This document shows positions 35,216-63,560 of a DNA stretch of 64,000 nucleotides, in pieces (position 1 is the stretch's first letter; every line of letters begins with the position of its first letter). The stretch lies in assembly GCA_030674185.1 (NCBI GenBank), contig CM060312.1, positions 24,610,961 through 24,674,960 on the forward strand. The letters run 5' to 3'. Position numbers and translations under genes: made by a program. Source of the DNA: Monoplex corrugatus (taxonomy: Eukaryota; Mollusca; Gastropoda; Littorinimorpha; Ranellidae). Under the pieces are notes generated by a model, which ran no database searches, was not told the origin of the DNA, and worked only from the letters and a program-made list of their open reading frames with translations.

Positions 35216-35764
35216 TATCAAGATGCACAGTTTTCTGACCACTTTGCTGACCACAAGCTTTCAGCATCATCTTGCTGTTTTAATCAGATGGAATGAATAA
35301 TTTCTGCTGGCTGCATCCAGAAATGAGGCCAGTGCCTTGTATCACATGACGCAAGTGTTGTTCCACCATGCTGGGTATTTCATATTCAGTTTCTCTGTCG
35401 GCAAAGTGGTTGGATAATACAGCAAACCTTGCTGTCGTTTTTTTTTAAAGCAACCTGTAGCTCTTAACGTATGAGCAAGAGGATGAATTTATATTTTATC
35501 GTCTTTAGTCTCTCACAATGTGTGAGTGTGTGAGAGAATTCCCACCACCCACTTACATTATAAATGCAAACCTATTCCAGCATCACTGATGACAGCCGAC
35601 CAGAATGCAGTCAAAGAGTACAAGTGATTACGCATCACTCTCAAAGGAAAAGAATTACTGAACTAGAATGTTCTTATTTACAATCAACTGTAGAAATCAC
35701 AATCAACTGTAGAAATCATCATCATATGCACATGATTTTATGTCTCACATTTACCTATCAATAC

Positions 35765-35801
35765 TTTATTCGTTTATTAAATTTCTATTTTCTCTTTTAT
35801 T
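35765..35801 (-). promoter_or_regulatory. Candidate SENP8 polyadenylation signals
   Basis: Three AATAAA on - (35765-35770, 35773-35778, 35796-35801), about 575-615 nt past the SENP8 stop. Confidence 0.35.
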
Positions 35802-36376
35802 GTTCATTATAAAGTTAGAAAAAATATCAACTCTTTGAGGACCTACACTGAGTAAGCTATTAATGGGCTGTCTGATTCTCACTGCAAGTGCTGTCACTTT
35901 CCAAATACCAATCACATACAACTTATTGAATTCACAATTCTGTGAAGAACAAACCAGAAAACCAGCATAAAGCACACTACATGGCAACAAGACACTGCTA
36001 AAACTGCAACAGTCATTTTCCCAACGACAATGGAACAGTCCTATGTCCAGACTGGAGTCAGTATTACATTCACAACAGTCCAATTTCACAAGACAACAAA
36101 TCCCAACCTCCTTCAGGCCACATTCTCCAACATGGTAACAGACACATACAGCGTGCACTGTACTGAGCAGCAAACTCAATCCAGACTTATTTCACAAAGC
36201 TGAGGGAAAATTCCTGCTGACATTCTGAGACTGCCTGCCTTAAAAATACTCTCACAGCAGACTTTCTGACTTACAGCGAATGCATTTTCACCCTAAAGAC
36301 CATGTGCAGTGGAGGTGACACCATAACACAGTCCTCAGTTGATTGCTAGATCTTTACAAGTATATAACAGCAGTAA

Positions 36377-52132
<15,756 letters not shown>

Positions 52133-52150
52133 GTTCGACAGCCATTCCAA

Positions 52151-52164
52151 GACGTCACTTCCGG
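52151..52164. promoter_or_regulatory. ETS/CRE composite in SENP8 promoter
   Basis: On -, CCGGAAGTGACGTC: an ETS site (CCGGAAGT) fused to a CRE-like TGACGTC, about 20 bp upstream of the SENP8 ATG. This composite is typical of TATA-less, often bidirectional housekeeping promoters. Confidence 0.6.
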
Positions 52165-52182
52165 CTGTAGAGCCAGCCAGCT

Positions 52183-52330
52183 ATGGCTTTGAGCAGTCTG
52201 TGTGTAGTGTCGATGGCCGTGTTTGTTTACTTGGCAGTCGGTCAAAGGTTCGTGTGGGTTGGCGCCATAACAGAACTTCAGCTTTTGATCGTCTTTGCGG
52301 TCGCTTGGAATAATAGCTTTTTTTTTTTCG
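52183..52330 (+). CDS. Candidate divergent first exon, membrane-protein-like
   Basis: ATG 50 bp from the SENP8 start on the other strand. Encodes MALSSLCVVSMAVFVYLAVG, then a second hydrophobic stretch ELQLLIVFAVAW; a possible donor gtacga follows at 52331. No homologue recognised and no following exon found, so it may be chance. Confidence 0.22.
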
Positions 52331-52624
52331 GTACGAGTGGACTTTTACAAGCATGGGCCACTTTTCAATTACCCCTTAAAAAAACAAACAAACAAACAAC
52401 AACAACAAAGCCTACAACAGAAAAGTGATTTAAAAAAAAAAAAAAGGGGGGAGGGGGAGGAATTCTTTCATCTCCACCACAGAGAGAGGATTGTTGAGGA
52501 GTCGCGAATGCAGATGTTCAAAGACGAATCTCCAAGGGCAAGGCCAAACGGACCCAAAACTGTCTATTCTCAGCACTCAGAAAAATGTGTGAACAGCAGA
52601 ATGTTTAATCTTCGACAATATTTA

Positions 52625-52684
52625 GAATCTGTTTTCACTGTTTTGACAGTCTCAGAATCTGTTTTCACCGTTTTGACAGTCTCC
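52625..52684. repeat. Two-copy tandem duplication, 30 bp
   Basis: agaatctgttttcactgttt tgacagtctc twice. Confidence 0.8.
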
Positions 52685-52899
52685 CGTTGTCCTAGATGCA
52701 TGTTCAGTTTCATTTCAATCGAAGCTTCTTCAAAGTCATAGTGACCTTCAGAAATACAAAATTTGGAATTCTTTGCACGAAAAGGGAGACTTTAGAAAGG
52801 CTTGGTCGCCTTTGTTTTTGTTGTTGTTGTTGTTGTTGTTTGTTTGTTTTGTTTTTGTTTGTTTGTTTGTTTTTCTCCCAGTTATGCTCTGTTTTGGGG

Positions 52900-53025
52900 G
52901 ACTTGCATGGTGATGTTTTCATGTTTCCATAAACCACCGAACATTAAAATGGCTTACAGTGACAATCTTTAACGTGCCTAACTGGATTTTGCATGTGTAG
53001 CACATGGAGAGGGATCAGGTATTAT
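52900..53025 (-). mobile_element. SINE family A fragment
   Basis: cttgcatggtgatgttttca, tgtttccataaaccaccgaa, caatctttaacgtgccta, reverse complement of the family A body. Confidence 0.5.
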
Positions 53026-53154
53026 CAAGGTCTGCGCGTTGTTTATGATTAATTATTATTGTTGTTGTTATTGTTGTTGTTATTATCATTATTGCTGTTA
53101 TTATTTTTTTATATCATTTTCTGCCTTGCTGGTCCATTCACCTGTATGTGTTCA

Positions 53155-53530
53155 ATATAGCCTTATGTACTTTCTCTTAGGATTGATAATTGGGTACATG
53201 TATTGAGTGCATTTTTAGGTCTAGGGAAATGAGATATGCGAAGGTAATTTTAGATAGTTGAGGCCCGTTTTTATATATGTTTTGGTGTCCTTAGTTATGT
53301 TTAAATTTGTATTCAGGTATGTTTTTTAAATCCCCTGTGTGATAAATTGGATGGAGTGGTCAACGCCAGGGACATCTCCTCAGATTATGAGCGCGAATGC
53401 ATTCATATGCGTACTTAATTTTTTCCTTTTTTTTTTTCTGTTGAAGGTTTGTGTATGTTTTGAAATAGTTATAGCCGTGATATGGTTCTACGCAGTTGGC
53501 TGGGCTTTGAATGAAAATAACAATAGCAAT
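53155..53530 (+). repeat. Interspersed repeat G, longer copy
   Basis: About 375 bp colinear with 57215-57595: tacgtactttctcttagga-like start, gtgtccttagttatgttta, gataaattgga, gtcaacgccaggga, gcagttggctgggcttt, AATAA-type tail. No tRNA head or ORF seen. Confidence 0.7.
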
Positions 53531-54225
53531 AACTCGCGCGGTCCCCGGAGAAGAGAACCCGTATCTCACATAGTTTAATCGTTGTAACAAGAAAGAATTT
53601 ACAAGATGGTGATGGCAGTCTAACGATCTTCCCGTTTGTGATTATAGTGAATCGAGATGATGTACTTCTCAATGTCATTGAGACCATGCTGAAACTTCAA
53701 TTTTCATAAAGCTTGACGTGCATTGAGGACAATGGTGGACTGTCAAAACAATAATAATAAAAAAGATTTTTAAAAAAACAACCAACAGATTTTTAATATT
53801 GTAAAAGGTTTCTAGGAAGTGCTGTTGAACACCTTCCTCAACAAGTGCGATGTAGGCACTTTTTTCCCACGTGATTTTGATACTGAACTTTACTTTCCAA
53901 ACTTAGGCTTTCGAGAATCGTCACAGCCTACAGCTTTGATCAAAATCTAGTAATGATCTAGCCATACAGAGTTGAAAAAATCTTATTCTCACATTTTCGT
54001 GTTACACACTCACAGACAGACAGATAAACACACACACATCGAAACTATTTGTGTTTAATTTAGGATGAAGGGACAAATTTTCTCTCGTTATGGACATAAT
54101 ACGCTTATCTGTGAGAAAGCATGCAGAGCAACACAAACTCAAGGGGAAACAATGTAGCCATGTTGTTACAAGAAATTCACAATTACTTCCCTTATTTCAT
54201 CCATGTGTATTCTCCCTCCTCCTCC

Positions 54226-54263
<38 letters not shown>

Positions 54264-54594
54264 GTTTATTTAAATGATTTTTTTAGAGTAAGTACAGGCA
54301 TTTTTTTACAGCCGATAAGGACAAGCCGTAAGGCACAGACAAACAAAACAGATCTTTTACAGAGTAAACTAGTCTGAAACACAAACGAAACAGAACCGTT
54401 TGAGGAAGTCGCTGCTGTAATTAAAATATAAAAAAGGTGACATTCTTACAGCCTACTGTTAGTATTTAGGTCCTTCAAAGGGAAGGTCGTTATGCACTTA
54501 AAAAGCAAGTGACGATCGTTTCCTTCTGCCGTGTGTAGAACCCATCAGACTTGTCTGGGATATAATAGCAATATGAGAGTCTGGAGTTTGCTTA

Positions 54595-54905
54595 GAGTTT
54601 GTTCAAGAGGGATTTATCGCAGTCGGACAATTCCATATGCTGTCAACCCAAATCTACCAGCAGTTATGCTTATCTGGGTGACATGTAGAAGATGCACTGG
54701 CAAGTTAGAAGGGAAGGTGGTGGGGGAAGGGACCCATAAGGAAAGTGACCCATATAACATTAATTAAGATGACAACACTGGAATGGCGAAAACATCAAGA
54801 TAGTCAGCGAACATGTCAGTTTGAAAGTTGCAGGCTGGGGATGGATTCCAGACACCAGATCTTCAGTCAACGGCTTTATGAAAAGAACAAACCAGCAGAG
54901 TATCC
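54595..54905 (-). mobile_element. tRNA-derived SINE, family B
   Basis: Contains gtttgttcaagagggattta, cgcagtcggacaattccata, aacccaaatctaccagcagt and, at the head end, aagaacaaaccagcagagta. Confidence 0.6.
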
Positions 54906-55117
54906 GGTGAAGGAATGGGAAATAATCTAATCAGTTTGATAAGATAAAACATTGTTTATGAGAAAGGTCAGTATAAGATAAAAGATATTTTATTTTAAAA
55001 AAAATTAGCTTTCCATCAGTTTTCTCGAATACGTGTATGCACGTTGTTTTCGTCCACACTGTACAACAGCACTGTGCAGACAGCATTTTTTTTTCTGCCA
55101 GTCTGCGTACCACGTCT

Positions 55118-55335
55118 TCGGTGGGTGTGCATGCTGGATGTTTTCATGTTTCCATTAGTCACCACTGACAGGATCTTCAACGTACCCGTTTGATTTCTGC
55201 GTGCGTATACACATGAAAGGGTATTTAGCACTAAGAGGTCTTCATACATATTCGTCTGGAAGATCGGGAAAAATATCCATCCTTTACCCACCAACAGGCA
55301 GGTACCCAGCAGGTTTGACTGCACCAAAAGGGGAG
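55118..55335 (-). mobile_element. SINE family A
   Basis: gtgggtgtgcatgctggatg, ttttcatgtttccattagtc, aggatcttcaacgtacccgt, and ggtacccagcaggtttgact near the head. Confidence 0.65.
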
Positions 55336-55454
55336 TGAACGTTAACAGGTTCTGTACTGAGAAATGCCGACAATGCGAAAGCAAAGCAGGGCAACACGAA
55401 CGTAGATGGAAACAACTTTACAATATTGTTACGTCGTTATCCTCATTTTTCTTG

Positions 55455-56690
55455 TTTTGTCTGGTCATGAATCTGAGACAAATCGCAGAAGAACAGTGTG
55501 GATTTGTCGAAGGGAAAGGAACTTTAATGCCATATACATCCTAAGAACTATCATAGAGAGGTCAGTCGAGTTGGATAAGGATTTATATTTAGGCTTTCGA
55601 TTGGGTAAGACATGAAAAATTGATCAACCAACTAGAAAGACTCAGTATTGATGGAAAAGATCTACGAATAATCAGAAATATGTATTGGGAACAAACAGCT
55701 GCAATGAGAATAGAAAACGATATAAGCTCTTTCCAAAATATCAAAAGAGAAGTAGGCAAGGTTGTGTTTTGTCACCAGATCTGTTTTCACTTAACAGCGA
55801 AAACATCATGAGAAACCTAGAAGAATACCCTGAATTAAAGGTTGGAGGAAAAATGATAAACAACATTCCATACGCAGATGACACCGTGCTAATTGCAGAA
55901 AGTGAAAGGGACCTACAAAACCTAGTGAATATAATAGAAATAGAAAGCAAAAGTAAAGAATTGGAGCCCAATAGCAAGAAGACTGAAGTCATGGTAATCA
56001 GTAAAAAAAAAAAAAAAATAAATAAATAAAAATAAAAAAAGTGAAATCCCCTCATGCAAAATAACAGCAAACGGCACAACCTTGAGACAGGTTGATAAGT
56101 TTAAATATCTGAGAACGATCATCTCACTAGACGGCAGATGCACATCAGAAATAGCCGGCAGAATCGGCCAAACCAAAACAGCATTCAAAACAATGAAAAG
56201 CATTCTTACCAACAAATGCCTATCAATTAACATCAGGAAGAGAGTTCTTGAATGTTATACAGAACCGATAATACTATACGATTGTGAGGCGTTGACAGTC
56301 AACAAGCAAAGCCTGAACAAGATGGGGGCAGCCGAGATGTGGTTTCTAAGAAGAATGTTGAGAGTTCTATGGACACCTAAGAAAACAAATGAGACAATCT
56401 TGATGGAGGCAGACACAAGAAGATCATCCATAAGGAAGATTAAGAAAAGACAGGCAACATTTATAGGCCATTTTATGAGGAAAGGGGATTAAGAGCACCT
56501 GGTCACAACGGGAAATCTGGAGGGAAAACGAGCACCAGATAGATCCAGGAAAAAAATATTGGACGGACTTGCAGAGTGGCTGAGGACAGAGAAGGTGGAA
56601 GATGTGCTTGCAGCAACAAGGGATAGATGCATATGGAGGGCCATGGTCGCCAACGCCATGTGGAAGGGCACTTGATGATGATGATGAGTA
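55455..56690 (+). mobile_element. RTE-like LINE 3' half, decayed
   Basis: Broken frames: IAEEQCGFVEGKGT, LRTIIERSVELDKDLYL, then NMYWEQTAAMRIENDISS, GCVLSPDLFSLNSENIM, YADDTVLIAESERDLQNLV, and in another frame MGAAEMWFLRRMLRVLWTPK and the C-terminal LAEWLRTEKVEDVLAATRDR ending near 56674. The 3' tail is (TGA)n. At least three frameshifts, a stop and an A-run insertion (56007) break it. Related to, but distinct from, the intact element at 10605. Confidence 0.8.
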
Positions 56691-56740
56691 TTGTTACAAG
56701 AAACTTATAATTACTTTCCTTGTTTCAACTACCTCACACA

Positions 56741-56741
56741 C

Positions 56742-56803
<62 letters not shown>

Positions 56804-56805
56804 GG
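56741..56805. repeat. (GA)n then (CAGA)n microsatellite
   Basis: GAGA followed by ACAG tetranucleotides. Confidence 0.9.
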
Positions 56806-57214
56806 ACAGAGCTACTGTTCCTTGCTGTTTTTGTTGTTATTGTAAGGCTAAGGAATCGGAATTTGGAGTTTGTTCAATTGGGAATTATCACACAAATGCG
56901 CTTCACCAAGATCTCTAGACTTTAGACTTCAAACTTCAGACTTCAGAAAACTTCATTATTCAAGGATAGTAGCATTAGGTCCCATTGAACCTGTCTTTCC
57001 GCTAGTCCTTGCTACTCTACACATAGCACATCAGCATTAAAAAAGATAATTCGTAAAATGCAAGCCAAGTTATAAAATGAGTTGTGATAATAATTATACG
57101 CTAGTATTCGCGCGCTTCACAAAAGCATGAAAGACGAAAGGTAGACACATATGATTAAATGCATATCGATCTTTAACAATAACAACGGGAACAACAACAA
57201 TGTGTTCTATGAAG

Positions 57215-57595
57215 CCTTACGTACTTTCTCTTAGGACTGATAGTTGGGTGCCTGCATCAATTTCTCTTAGGACTGATACTTCGGTGTCTGCATCCAGTGC
57301 ATTTTTGGCTCTAAGAAAAATTAACATGCAGAAGTAGTTCTGGGTAAACTAGACCAGTTTTTATATACGTTTTAGTGTCCTTAGTTATGTTTACATTTGT
57401 AGTCAGCTTTTTTAAAACCTTCTGGTGATAAATTGGACGAATGGTCAACACCAGGAGCGTATCCTTAGAGTTGGTGCGTGAATGCATTGTCATGTGTATT
57501 TACTCTTTCTTTTCAAAGAGGTATTGTGTACGTCTTGAAATGTTATGGCCTATTGCTGTACGCTGTCGGCCAGGCTTTAAACAATAAGAATATGA
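57215..57595 (+). repeat. Interspersed repeat G, longer copy
   Basis: Colinear with 53155-53530; the 5' piece tttctcttaggactgatagt is duplicated in tandem here (57236 and 57267). Confidence 0.7.
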
Positions 57596-57943
57596 CTAAC
57601 GTGTGTGTGCTCCGTCCCCTTCCACACGCTCACACACACAAACACACATACACACATATACACGTGCGCGCGCGCATACACACACAAGATTTACTACGCA
57701 CAAACACCTGCATTTACCCTTCCTATTTCTACTCCCCTTCACAACATCGCTCCTTTTTTTTCTTTTTTAAAAAAAATTTGTTCATTTATTTATTTATTTT
57801 GTTTTATCTTTTATTTATCATTTATTTATCATTATTATCATTGTTATCAATTATTATGTTTTATTTATTTATTCTTTTAAAAAAAATTTTTTTTATTTGT
57901 CTAAAATCACATAAGTGAATAGACATTGAACCAATGACCACCA

Positions 57944-57965
57944 CACACACACATACACACACACA

Positions 57966-58017
<52 letters not shown>

Positions 58018-58110
58018 TACATACACCACAACGCACATACACGCAGAGAGAGAGAGAGAGACAGAGACGCAGAGACAGAGACACAGAGAAAGAGACAGAC
58101 AGACAGAGAG
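57944..58110. repeat. (CA)n then (GA)n microsatellite
   Basis: CACA with ATAC breaks, then GAGA/CAGA. Confidence 0.9.
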
Positions 58111-58119
58111 AGATAGACA

Positions 58120-60116
58120 GAGGCATGACAAGGCAAGGCAAGGCAAGGCAAATATTTTAATGTCATTAGCAAGATACATGGTTTCTGACACGGAGTAAGT
58201 TTAGCTTGAATAATAATGATAACAAAATGACCTCCCTTCCTGAAGACTATAATCTTTGTTTTGTCTACTGTATGTTAACAGTTGATTTCAACCTATCAGC
58301 TTCTTCTTGTAGAACATTCAGTTGGTTTTGTAAGCCAATAGCAGTATCAGATAGTAAGATAACATCGTCTGCAAACAACAATAGGAATATTTCAGCTGTG
58401 CCAGGTGTTAATTGTACTCCGTGTCGGCCTCTCTTGTTTATTTCAAGAGCCAATTCGTTTATAAAAAATGAGAATATCTGAGGACTTAATAAACATCCTT
58501 GTTTTACACCCTGTTGACACTAAGAAAAATAGAATATAAGAACTGGTCTCTAACACATGCTAGTACTGAGTTAGACATTCCTTTTAATGACCTATACAAT
58601 TTTCCTTGAACGCCAGACTTCCTGAGTGCATCCCACAAACTATTTCTGTTAACAGAGTCGAACGCTTTTCGAAAGTCGATAAATGCTACATACAGTTTTC
58701 TATTTCTCATTAGGTATCTTTAGACTAAAGCATATAAAGTGAATATGTTGTCAGTAGTACTATAATCTTTTCTAAATCCTGCCTGTTCTTTTATTATCTT
58801 TTCCTCTCTCTCTGCCCATGCAGTTACTTTTTTGTTTAGTATGTAAGTATAGACTTTACTCACAACATTCGTCAGTGCAATTCCTCTATAATTATCTGGA
58901 TTATTTTCATCACCTTTCTTGAAGATAGGCACAATTACAGATCTAGACCATTCACAAGAAAAAGCACTAGAATCATAGAGTTTATTAAACAATACAAAGA
59001 AGCGCTCAGTTGTGTCATCACTAGCGCTCTTTAGCATTTTACTTGGTATTTTATCTGGTCCTGCACTTTTACCACACTTCAGATTTCGTATACTTTTCTG
59101 TATTTCTTCATCAGAGTGGGTCTTATTCTATATGACTGTCCTCTTCAGAGACCAGAGACTCATTTGTGTCAGAGCTGTCGACAAAATCATTAAACACCTT
59201 ATTGAAATGATTGTACCACTGTTGAATATCAATATCATTATATATCATTGACCTATTATTCATAGCTCTTATGGTTTTCCAGAACAACTTTGGATCATTC
59301 CCATTTTTCTTTAGCTCTTCTAGTCTATCATCATAAAACTATCTCTTTTTTTCTTTTATGAGGGCTGTGTATTTTTTCTTTCATTAACATACATTTCTTT
59401 TTGATGATTACGGTATACTGTAGATTTTGCTCTTTGGAAACTTTTAAGTAAACGTTTAACTACAGTTCTTTGCTTTTTACACTCATTATCAAACCATTTA
59501 TTACTTCTATAGCTTTTCCTGTCAACTGTCTTAACCATACAGGCAGCAGCTGCATACAATACTTTTGAAAAAATCTCAACAGAGTTATCTACATTACTTT
59601 CTACTTCTCTGCATGCAAGTTTAACCTGCTCCTTAAAATGATCAGAGTTCATTTCATCTTTGAATATAATTGACAGCTCATCTGAGCACATTGTTTTCTC
59701 TTCTGTGTTTTCTATTGTTCTTTGTGGGTTTTCTTGTATAAAACTTCTGCCTGCCCACTCAAGCTCAACAGGAAGGTGCCATGAAAACAGACAATTATTT
59801 ACAAACAAATCACAAAAAGAAAACAGCTCCTCTGAGACAGCAAAACACTCAACTACACTATTGCCATGTGGTGCCACAAAAGTAAATTCCCCATTTGCAT
59901 CACTTTCACAAGAACCATTCAAAATTTTCAAATCAAAAAGAAAACAAAGATCAAAAAAAGAGTGTCCAAAATTATTTACAACAGCATCTCTTGAGTTTCT
60001 CGTATCTACGTAATCACCATCATCATCATCATCAGTCAACCCATGCATAAAATTGTCCATTCTCTCCATTTTTGACTGTTCACAGCCAGTTCTAGCAATA
60101 AAATCTCCACACAGCA

Positions 60117-60120
<4 letters not shown>
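58120..60120 (-). mobile_element. LINE with endonuclease and RT remnants, TTGCC tail
   Basis: On -, from 60120: LCGDFIARTG (endonuclease, 5' end lost in the microsatellite), then frames with FKKGDENNPDNYRGIALTNV, EEKIIKEQAGFRKDYSTTDN, KLYVAFIDFRKAFDSVNR, and LLLFADDVILLSDT. The sequence after the thumb jumps to a 3' UTR ending AAATATTTGCCTTGCC, i.e. a (TTGCC)n tail at 58127-58150, so the C-terminal part is deleted. Several frameshifts. Clade not assigned. Confidence 0.8.
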
Positions 60121-60363
<243 letters not shown>

Positions 60364-60476
60364 AGAATACAGCACAAAGAGCAGTTAGGTGTCGACATCC
60401 TAAACGCGTTCTGATGTCATGTTTGGCACTGCCTCATGTCGGTATAGTTCACCGACCTTCTCTCAAAGCAAGCAAT

Positions 60477-60790
60477 CTGCCTGATTGTCTAACTGCCTGT
60501 CTGTCTGCCTGTTCTCTCTGCCTGTCTCTTCTCTTCGTCTGTCTCTCTGTCTGTTCTTTTCGTCTTTCTGTCTATCCGTCTGTATGTCTGTCTGTCCGTC
60601 TATCCGCCTGTCTGTCTGTTTATCTGTCTGTCTATCTGTCTGGCTGGATGTCTGGCTGTTCGTCTGACTGGTTGGCTGGCTGGCTGGTTGGCTGGTTGGC
60701 TGGCTGGCTGTTTGTCTGACTGGTTGGCTGGCTGGCTGGCTGGCTGGCTGTTTGTCTGGCTGGCTGGCTGTTTGTCTGGCTGGCTGGCTG
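60477..60790. repeat. (CTGT)n and (GGCT)n tetranucleotide array
   Basis: CTGTCTGT gives way to GGCTGGCTGGTT variants. Ser/Leu and Trp/Leu/Ala frames are artefacts. Confidence 0.9.
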
Positions 60791-60865
60791 TGAAGTTTTG
60801 TGACTTCTCCATGTTAATGACATGATCGAAATTTGTTACGAATGCGCGCTGAATACAAAGGTATG

Positions 60866-60868
<3 letters not shown>

Positions 60869-60896
<28 letters not shown>
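60869..60896. repeat. (TA)n, left side of Tc1 insertion
   Basis: About 28 bp of TA immediately before the Tc1 terminal repeat. Confidence 0.95.
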
Positions 60897-60898
60897 AG

Positions 60899-62527
60899 CT
60901 ACGCACAAAAAGTTAAGGATCACTATGAGAAAACAGGTGTGTAATTAACTCAGTTCGCTACTGTTATTTATTTCTCAGTCCAGCCAAATTGTTATGAATT
61001 CTTGTTCAGCTGTAAGTGGGCGATGTTGTGTTAGTGCGAAAAATGCACGGGATTCTCTACTACTGAGCTTGGCCGCAAACGGAAAAGCGGAAACTTGCGA
61101 AAAAGGACCTTGTTTTGGACCGTTCTGCCTGAACACATTGCACAAGCCAGATGGAAAAACCATTATGCACGTGCAAGCACTGCTGTTTATGTGTGAGATG
61201 CTGTCTCTTGCTTGGCTCTATAAGAAGACATTCCACCAGTAGTAGGCCTGATCTGACAATGCCTCCACGACGAAAATTGAGCGAGTTTGAGAGGGGACGA
61301 GCTGTTGCATGGTTCCAAGATGGTGTTCCCAAGCGAGAAGTGGCCAGGCGACTTCAGGTGTCCATCTCGGTCATTGTCAGACTGATTCAACGCTTCACAG
61401 CCACTGGGAGGGTCCATGAAAGACGCAGATCTTGTCGACCGAAGAAGACAAACCCACGTGAAGATCGTCTCATTGAACGACAAGCCCTGCAGACAAGAAC
61501 AGCCTCTTCCAGCATCATTCGAAGGCAGCTGAGGGTGGCTACTAACATCAACATCAGCCAGCAGACCATACGGAACCGCCTTCATGTGTTTAACTTCCGT
61601 TCTCGTCGCCCAGCTGTACGGCCACGCTTAACTCCAGCCCATAGGGCAGCACGCCGCGCCTTGTGCAGACGTCACGTGAGGTGGACACGTCAGCAATGGT
61701 CCCAGGTCCTGTTCAGTGATGAATCACGCTTCACCATGAACCACAACGACGGCCGACTGAGGGTCTGGAGGCGCCCAGGGCAACGCTTTATTGACACCAC
61801 TGTCCAAGAAAAGGTGGCCTTTGGTGGAGGTTCTGTAATGGTCTGGGGGGCCTTCAGCCTTCACCACAGAACACCCTTGTATCATGTACAGGGTAACCTG
61901 ACTGGCCTCTGATACCGGGATGAGATCCTTCGACCGCTGGCTGTGCCTACACTGCAGCAGATGGGACCGACGGCTGTCTACCAGGATGACAACGCTCGCC
62001 CCCACAGGGCAAGGATGGTCAACGACTTCCTGCAGCAGTCTGGAGTCAACAGAATGGAGTGGCCAGCATGCAGTCCCGATCTCAACCCGATTGAGAACCT
62101 CTGGGATGAGCTGGATCGCAAAGTGAGGAGCAACCACCCCCCCTCCCAGGGATGCCCAACACCTCTACCAGATGTTGCAGGCTGAGTGGCAGGCGCTTCC
62201 ACAGAGGATCTTCACCAACCTGGTCAACTCGATGAGGACTCGCTGCGTCGAGTGCCAGAACAGCCATGGCGGTTACACGCATTACTGAACTTTTGGGAGC
62301 ATCAGAATGCCCTGTCTTGTGATTTCAATGACTTTGGGAAATCAAATTTCGATACGTACCCACTTTGATCAAATGTACACACCAAACGATTGCTCGAAAT
62401 TGAAGGCAATTGTGTATCGTTATCACTAAAGCATGGAATTAAATGATTGCCAAACTTCAACGCATTGGCTTTCTTATTTTGAAAGTTATGAATTTTTGTG
62501 CAAGTGATCCTTAACTTTTTGTGCGTA

Positions 62528-62528
<1 letters not shown>
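60899..62528 (+). mobile_element. Tc1-type DNA transposon, near-complete
   Basis: Inverted repeats 60899-60924 and 62503-62528 are identical over 26 bp (ctacgcacaaaaagttaagg then atcact). (TA)n tracts flank both sides, as expected for TA target choice. One transposase gene occupies most of the interior. Confidence 0.93.
61259..62288 (+). pseudogene. Tc1 transposase, DD34E, two lesions
   Basis: About 343 codons, the normal length. N-terminal helix-turn-helix MPPRRKLSEFERGRAVAWFQ and SISVIVRLIQRF; catalytic Asp in LFSDESRF, Asp in YQDDNARPH, Glu in NPIENLW with 34 residues between the last two. A TGA at 61910-61912 (probably from CGA) interrupts NLTGL-YRDEIL, and a C-run at 62137-62143 carries a one-base frameshift before the C-terminus QHLYQMLQAEW. 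Otherwise intact, so inactivation is recent. Confidence 0.93.
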
Positions 62529-62593
<65 letters not shown>

Positions 62594-62594
62594 G

Positions 62595-62669
<75 letters not shown>
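62529..62669. repeat. (TA)n then (TG)n microsatellite
   Basis: About 60 bp TA adjoining the Tc1 right end, then about 75 bp TG. Confidence 0.95.
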
Positions 62670-62670
<1 letters not shown>

Positions 62671-63079
62671 TTGCAGGTGTTCATTCGATTTCAGTCTGAA
62701 TAATTTGATTGTACGTTGCACGTCAGAGATTTTTTGTTATATACCGAATACGATAAACATACATTTGTACTGTTTACGTGCACATAAGACCACAGTGCTG
62801 TTTCCCTGAGGGATAATAAAGTTAATTTGACGTTTTTCTTCTGTCTATCCAGCAGTTATGTGACCAGGGGCAGAGCTATCCTGTGAAACCACAGACATAT
62901 TTATAGAGAGATTGGGAACTAATCGTGCCTCCGGCCCATGATGGCTTTAGTATCGATTTCTTCTTGACTGATGCTTGTTAAATAATGATGTATTTATATG
63001 GCGATAGTTTGCTATTGTTTGTTGAGCCAAATGGGGGCTTTTTCTTCAGTCCCTGTCGTTTTCTGCTCTACTGTTTGTT

Positions 63080-63297
63080 TGTTTGTTTGTTTTTTGGTCG
63101 GTTGGTTGGTTGGTTGGTTGGTTGGTTGTTTGTTTGTTGGTTGATTGGTTGGTTGGCTGGCTGGCTGGCTGGCTGGTTGGTTGGTTGGTTGATTGATTGG
63201 TTGGTTTTCTCGTTTGTTTGTTTATTTATTTGTTTGTTCGTTCGTTTGTTTGGTTGTTTGTTTGTTCGTTTGTTCGTTTGTTCGTTTGTTTTTATTG
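63080..63297. repeat. (GGTT)n/(TTTG)n tetranucleotide array
   Basis: GGTT, GGCT and TTCG variants in blocks. Confidence 0.9.
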
Positions 63298-63308
63298 TTG
63301 ACTTTTCT

Positions 63309-63337
63309 GTTCAGTATAATTTGAAATTATACTGAAC
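63309..63337. repeat. Perfect 14 bp inverted repeat, 1 nt loop
   Basis: gttcagtataattt and its exact reverse complement separated by one g. Confidence 0.85.
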
Positions 63338-63560
63338 ATACCTTAACAGCAGTTCAGTTTGACACAAACTGGAATTGAAAATGCTGATTGACACAGCAAG
63401 TTATTCAGCTCTGTATGCTCGTAAACACTGGCTTAAAGAGGCAATCATTTCACAGAGTGCCACAGAACTAGTTTTTGGTCTGTCTGCACACATCTGTGTG
63501 CGGAAACAGCAGTGAAATGCACTATTGGAAATCCTGCGAGGTCATTCCCAGTTTCTGTAA

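Larger units (their letters stand above)
25321..36376. other. SENP8 3' flank, no further gene recognised
   Basis: AT-rich DNA whose + strand is mostly rich in A-runs. MITEs, SINEs and microsatellites are listed separately. In 25750-28580, 28710-29940, 31750-32740, 33180-33920 and 35230-36376 I see no gene or classified repeat beyond short simple tracts (for example GTA/GCA triplets 29505-29575 and a G-run at 26067-26090). Confidence 0.5.

Noticed and set aside
60414..60923. Ser/Leu/Cys and Gln/Pro/Ser-rich ORFs
   Set aside because: They come from CTGT and GGCT tetranucleotide arrays.
61151..61912. 253-codon ORF as a host gene
   Set aside because: It is the Tc1 transposase up to its premature stop, bounded by inverted repeats; the true start is the ATG at 61259.
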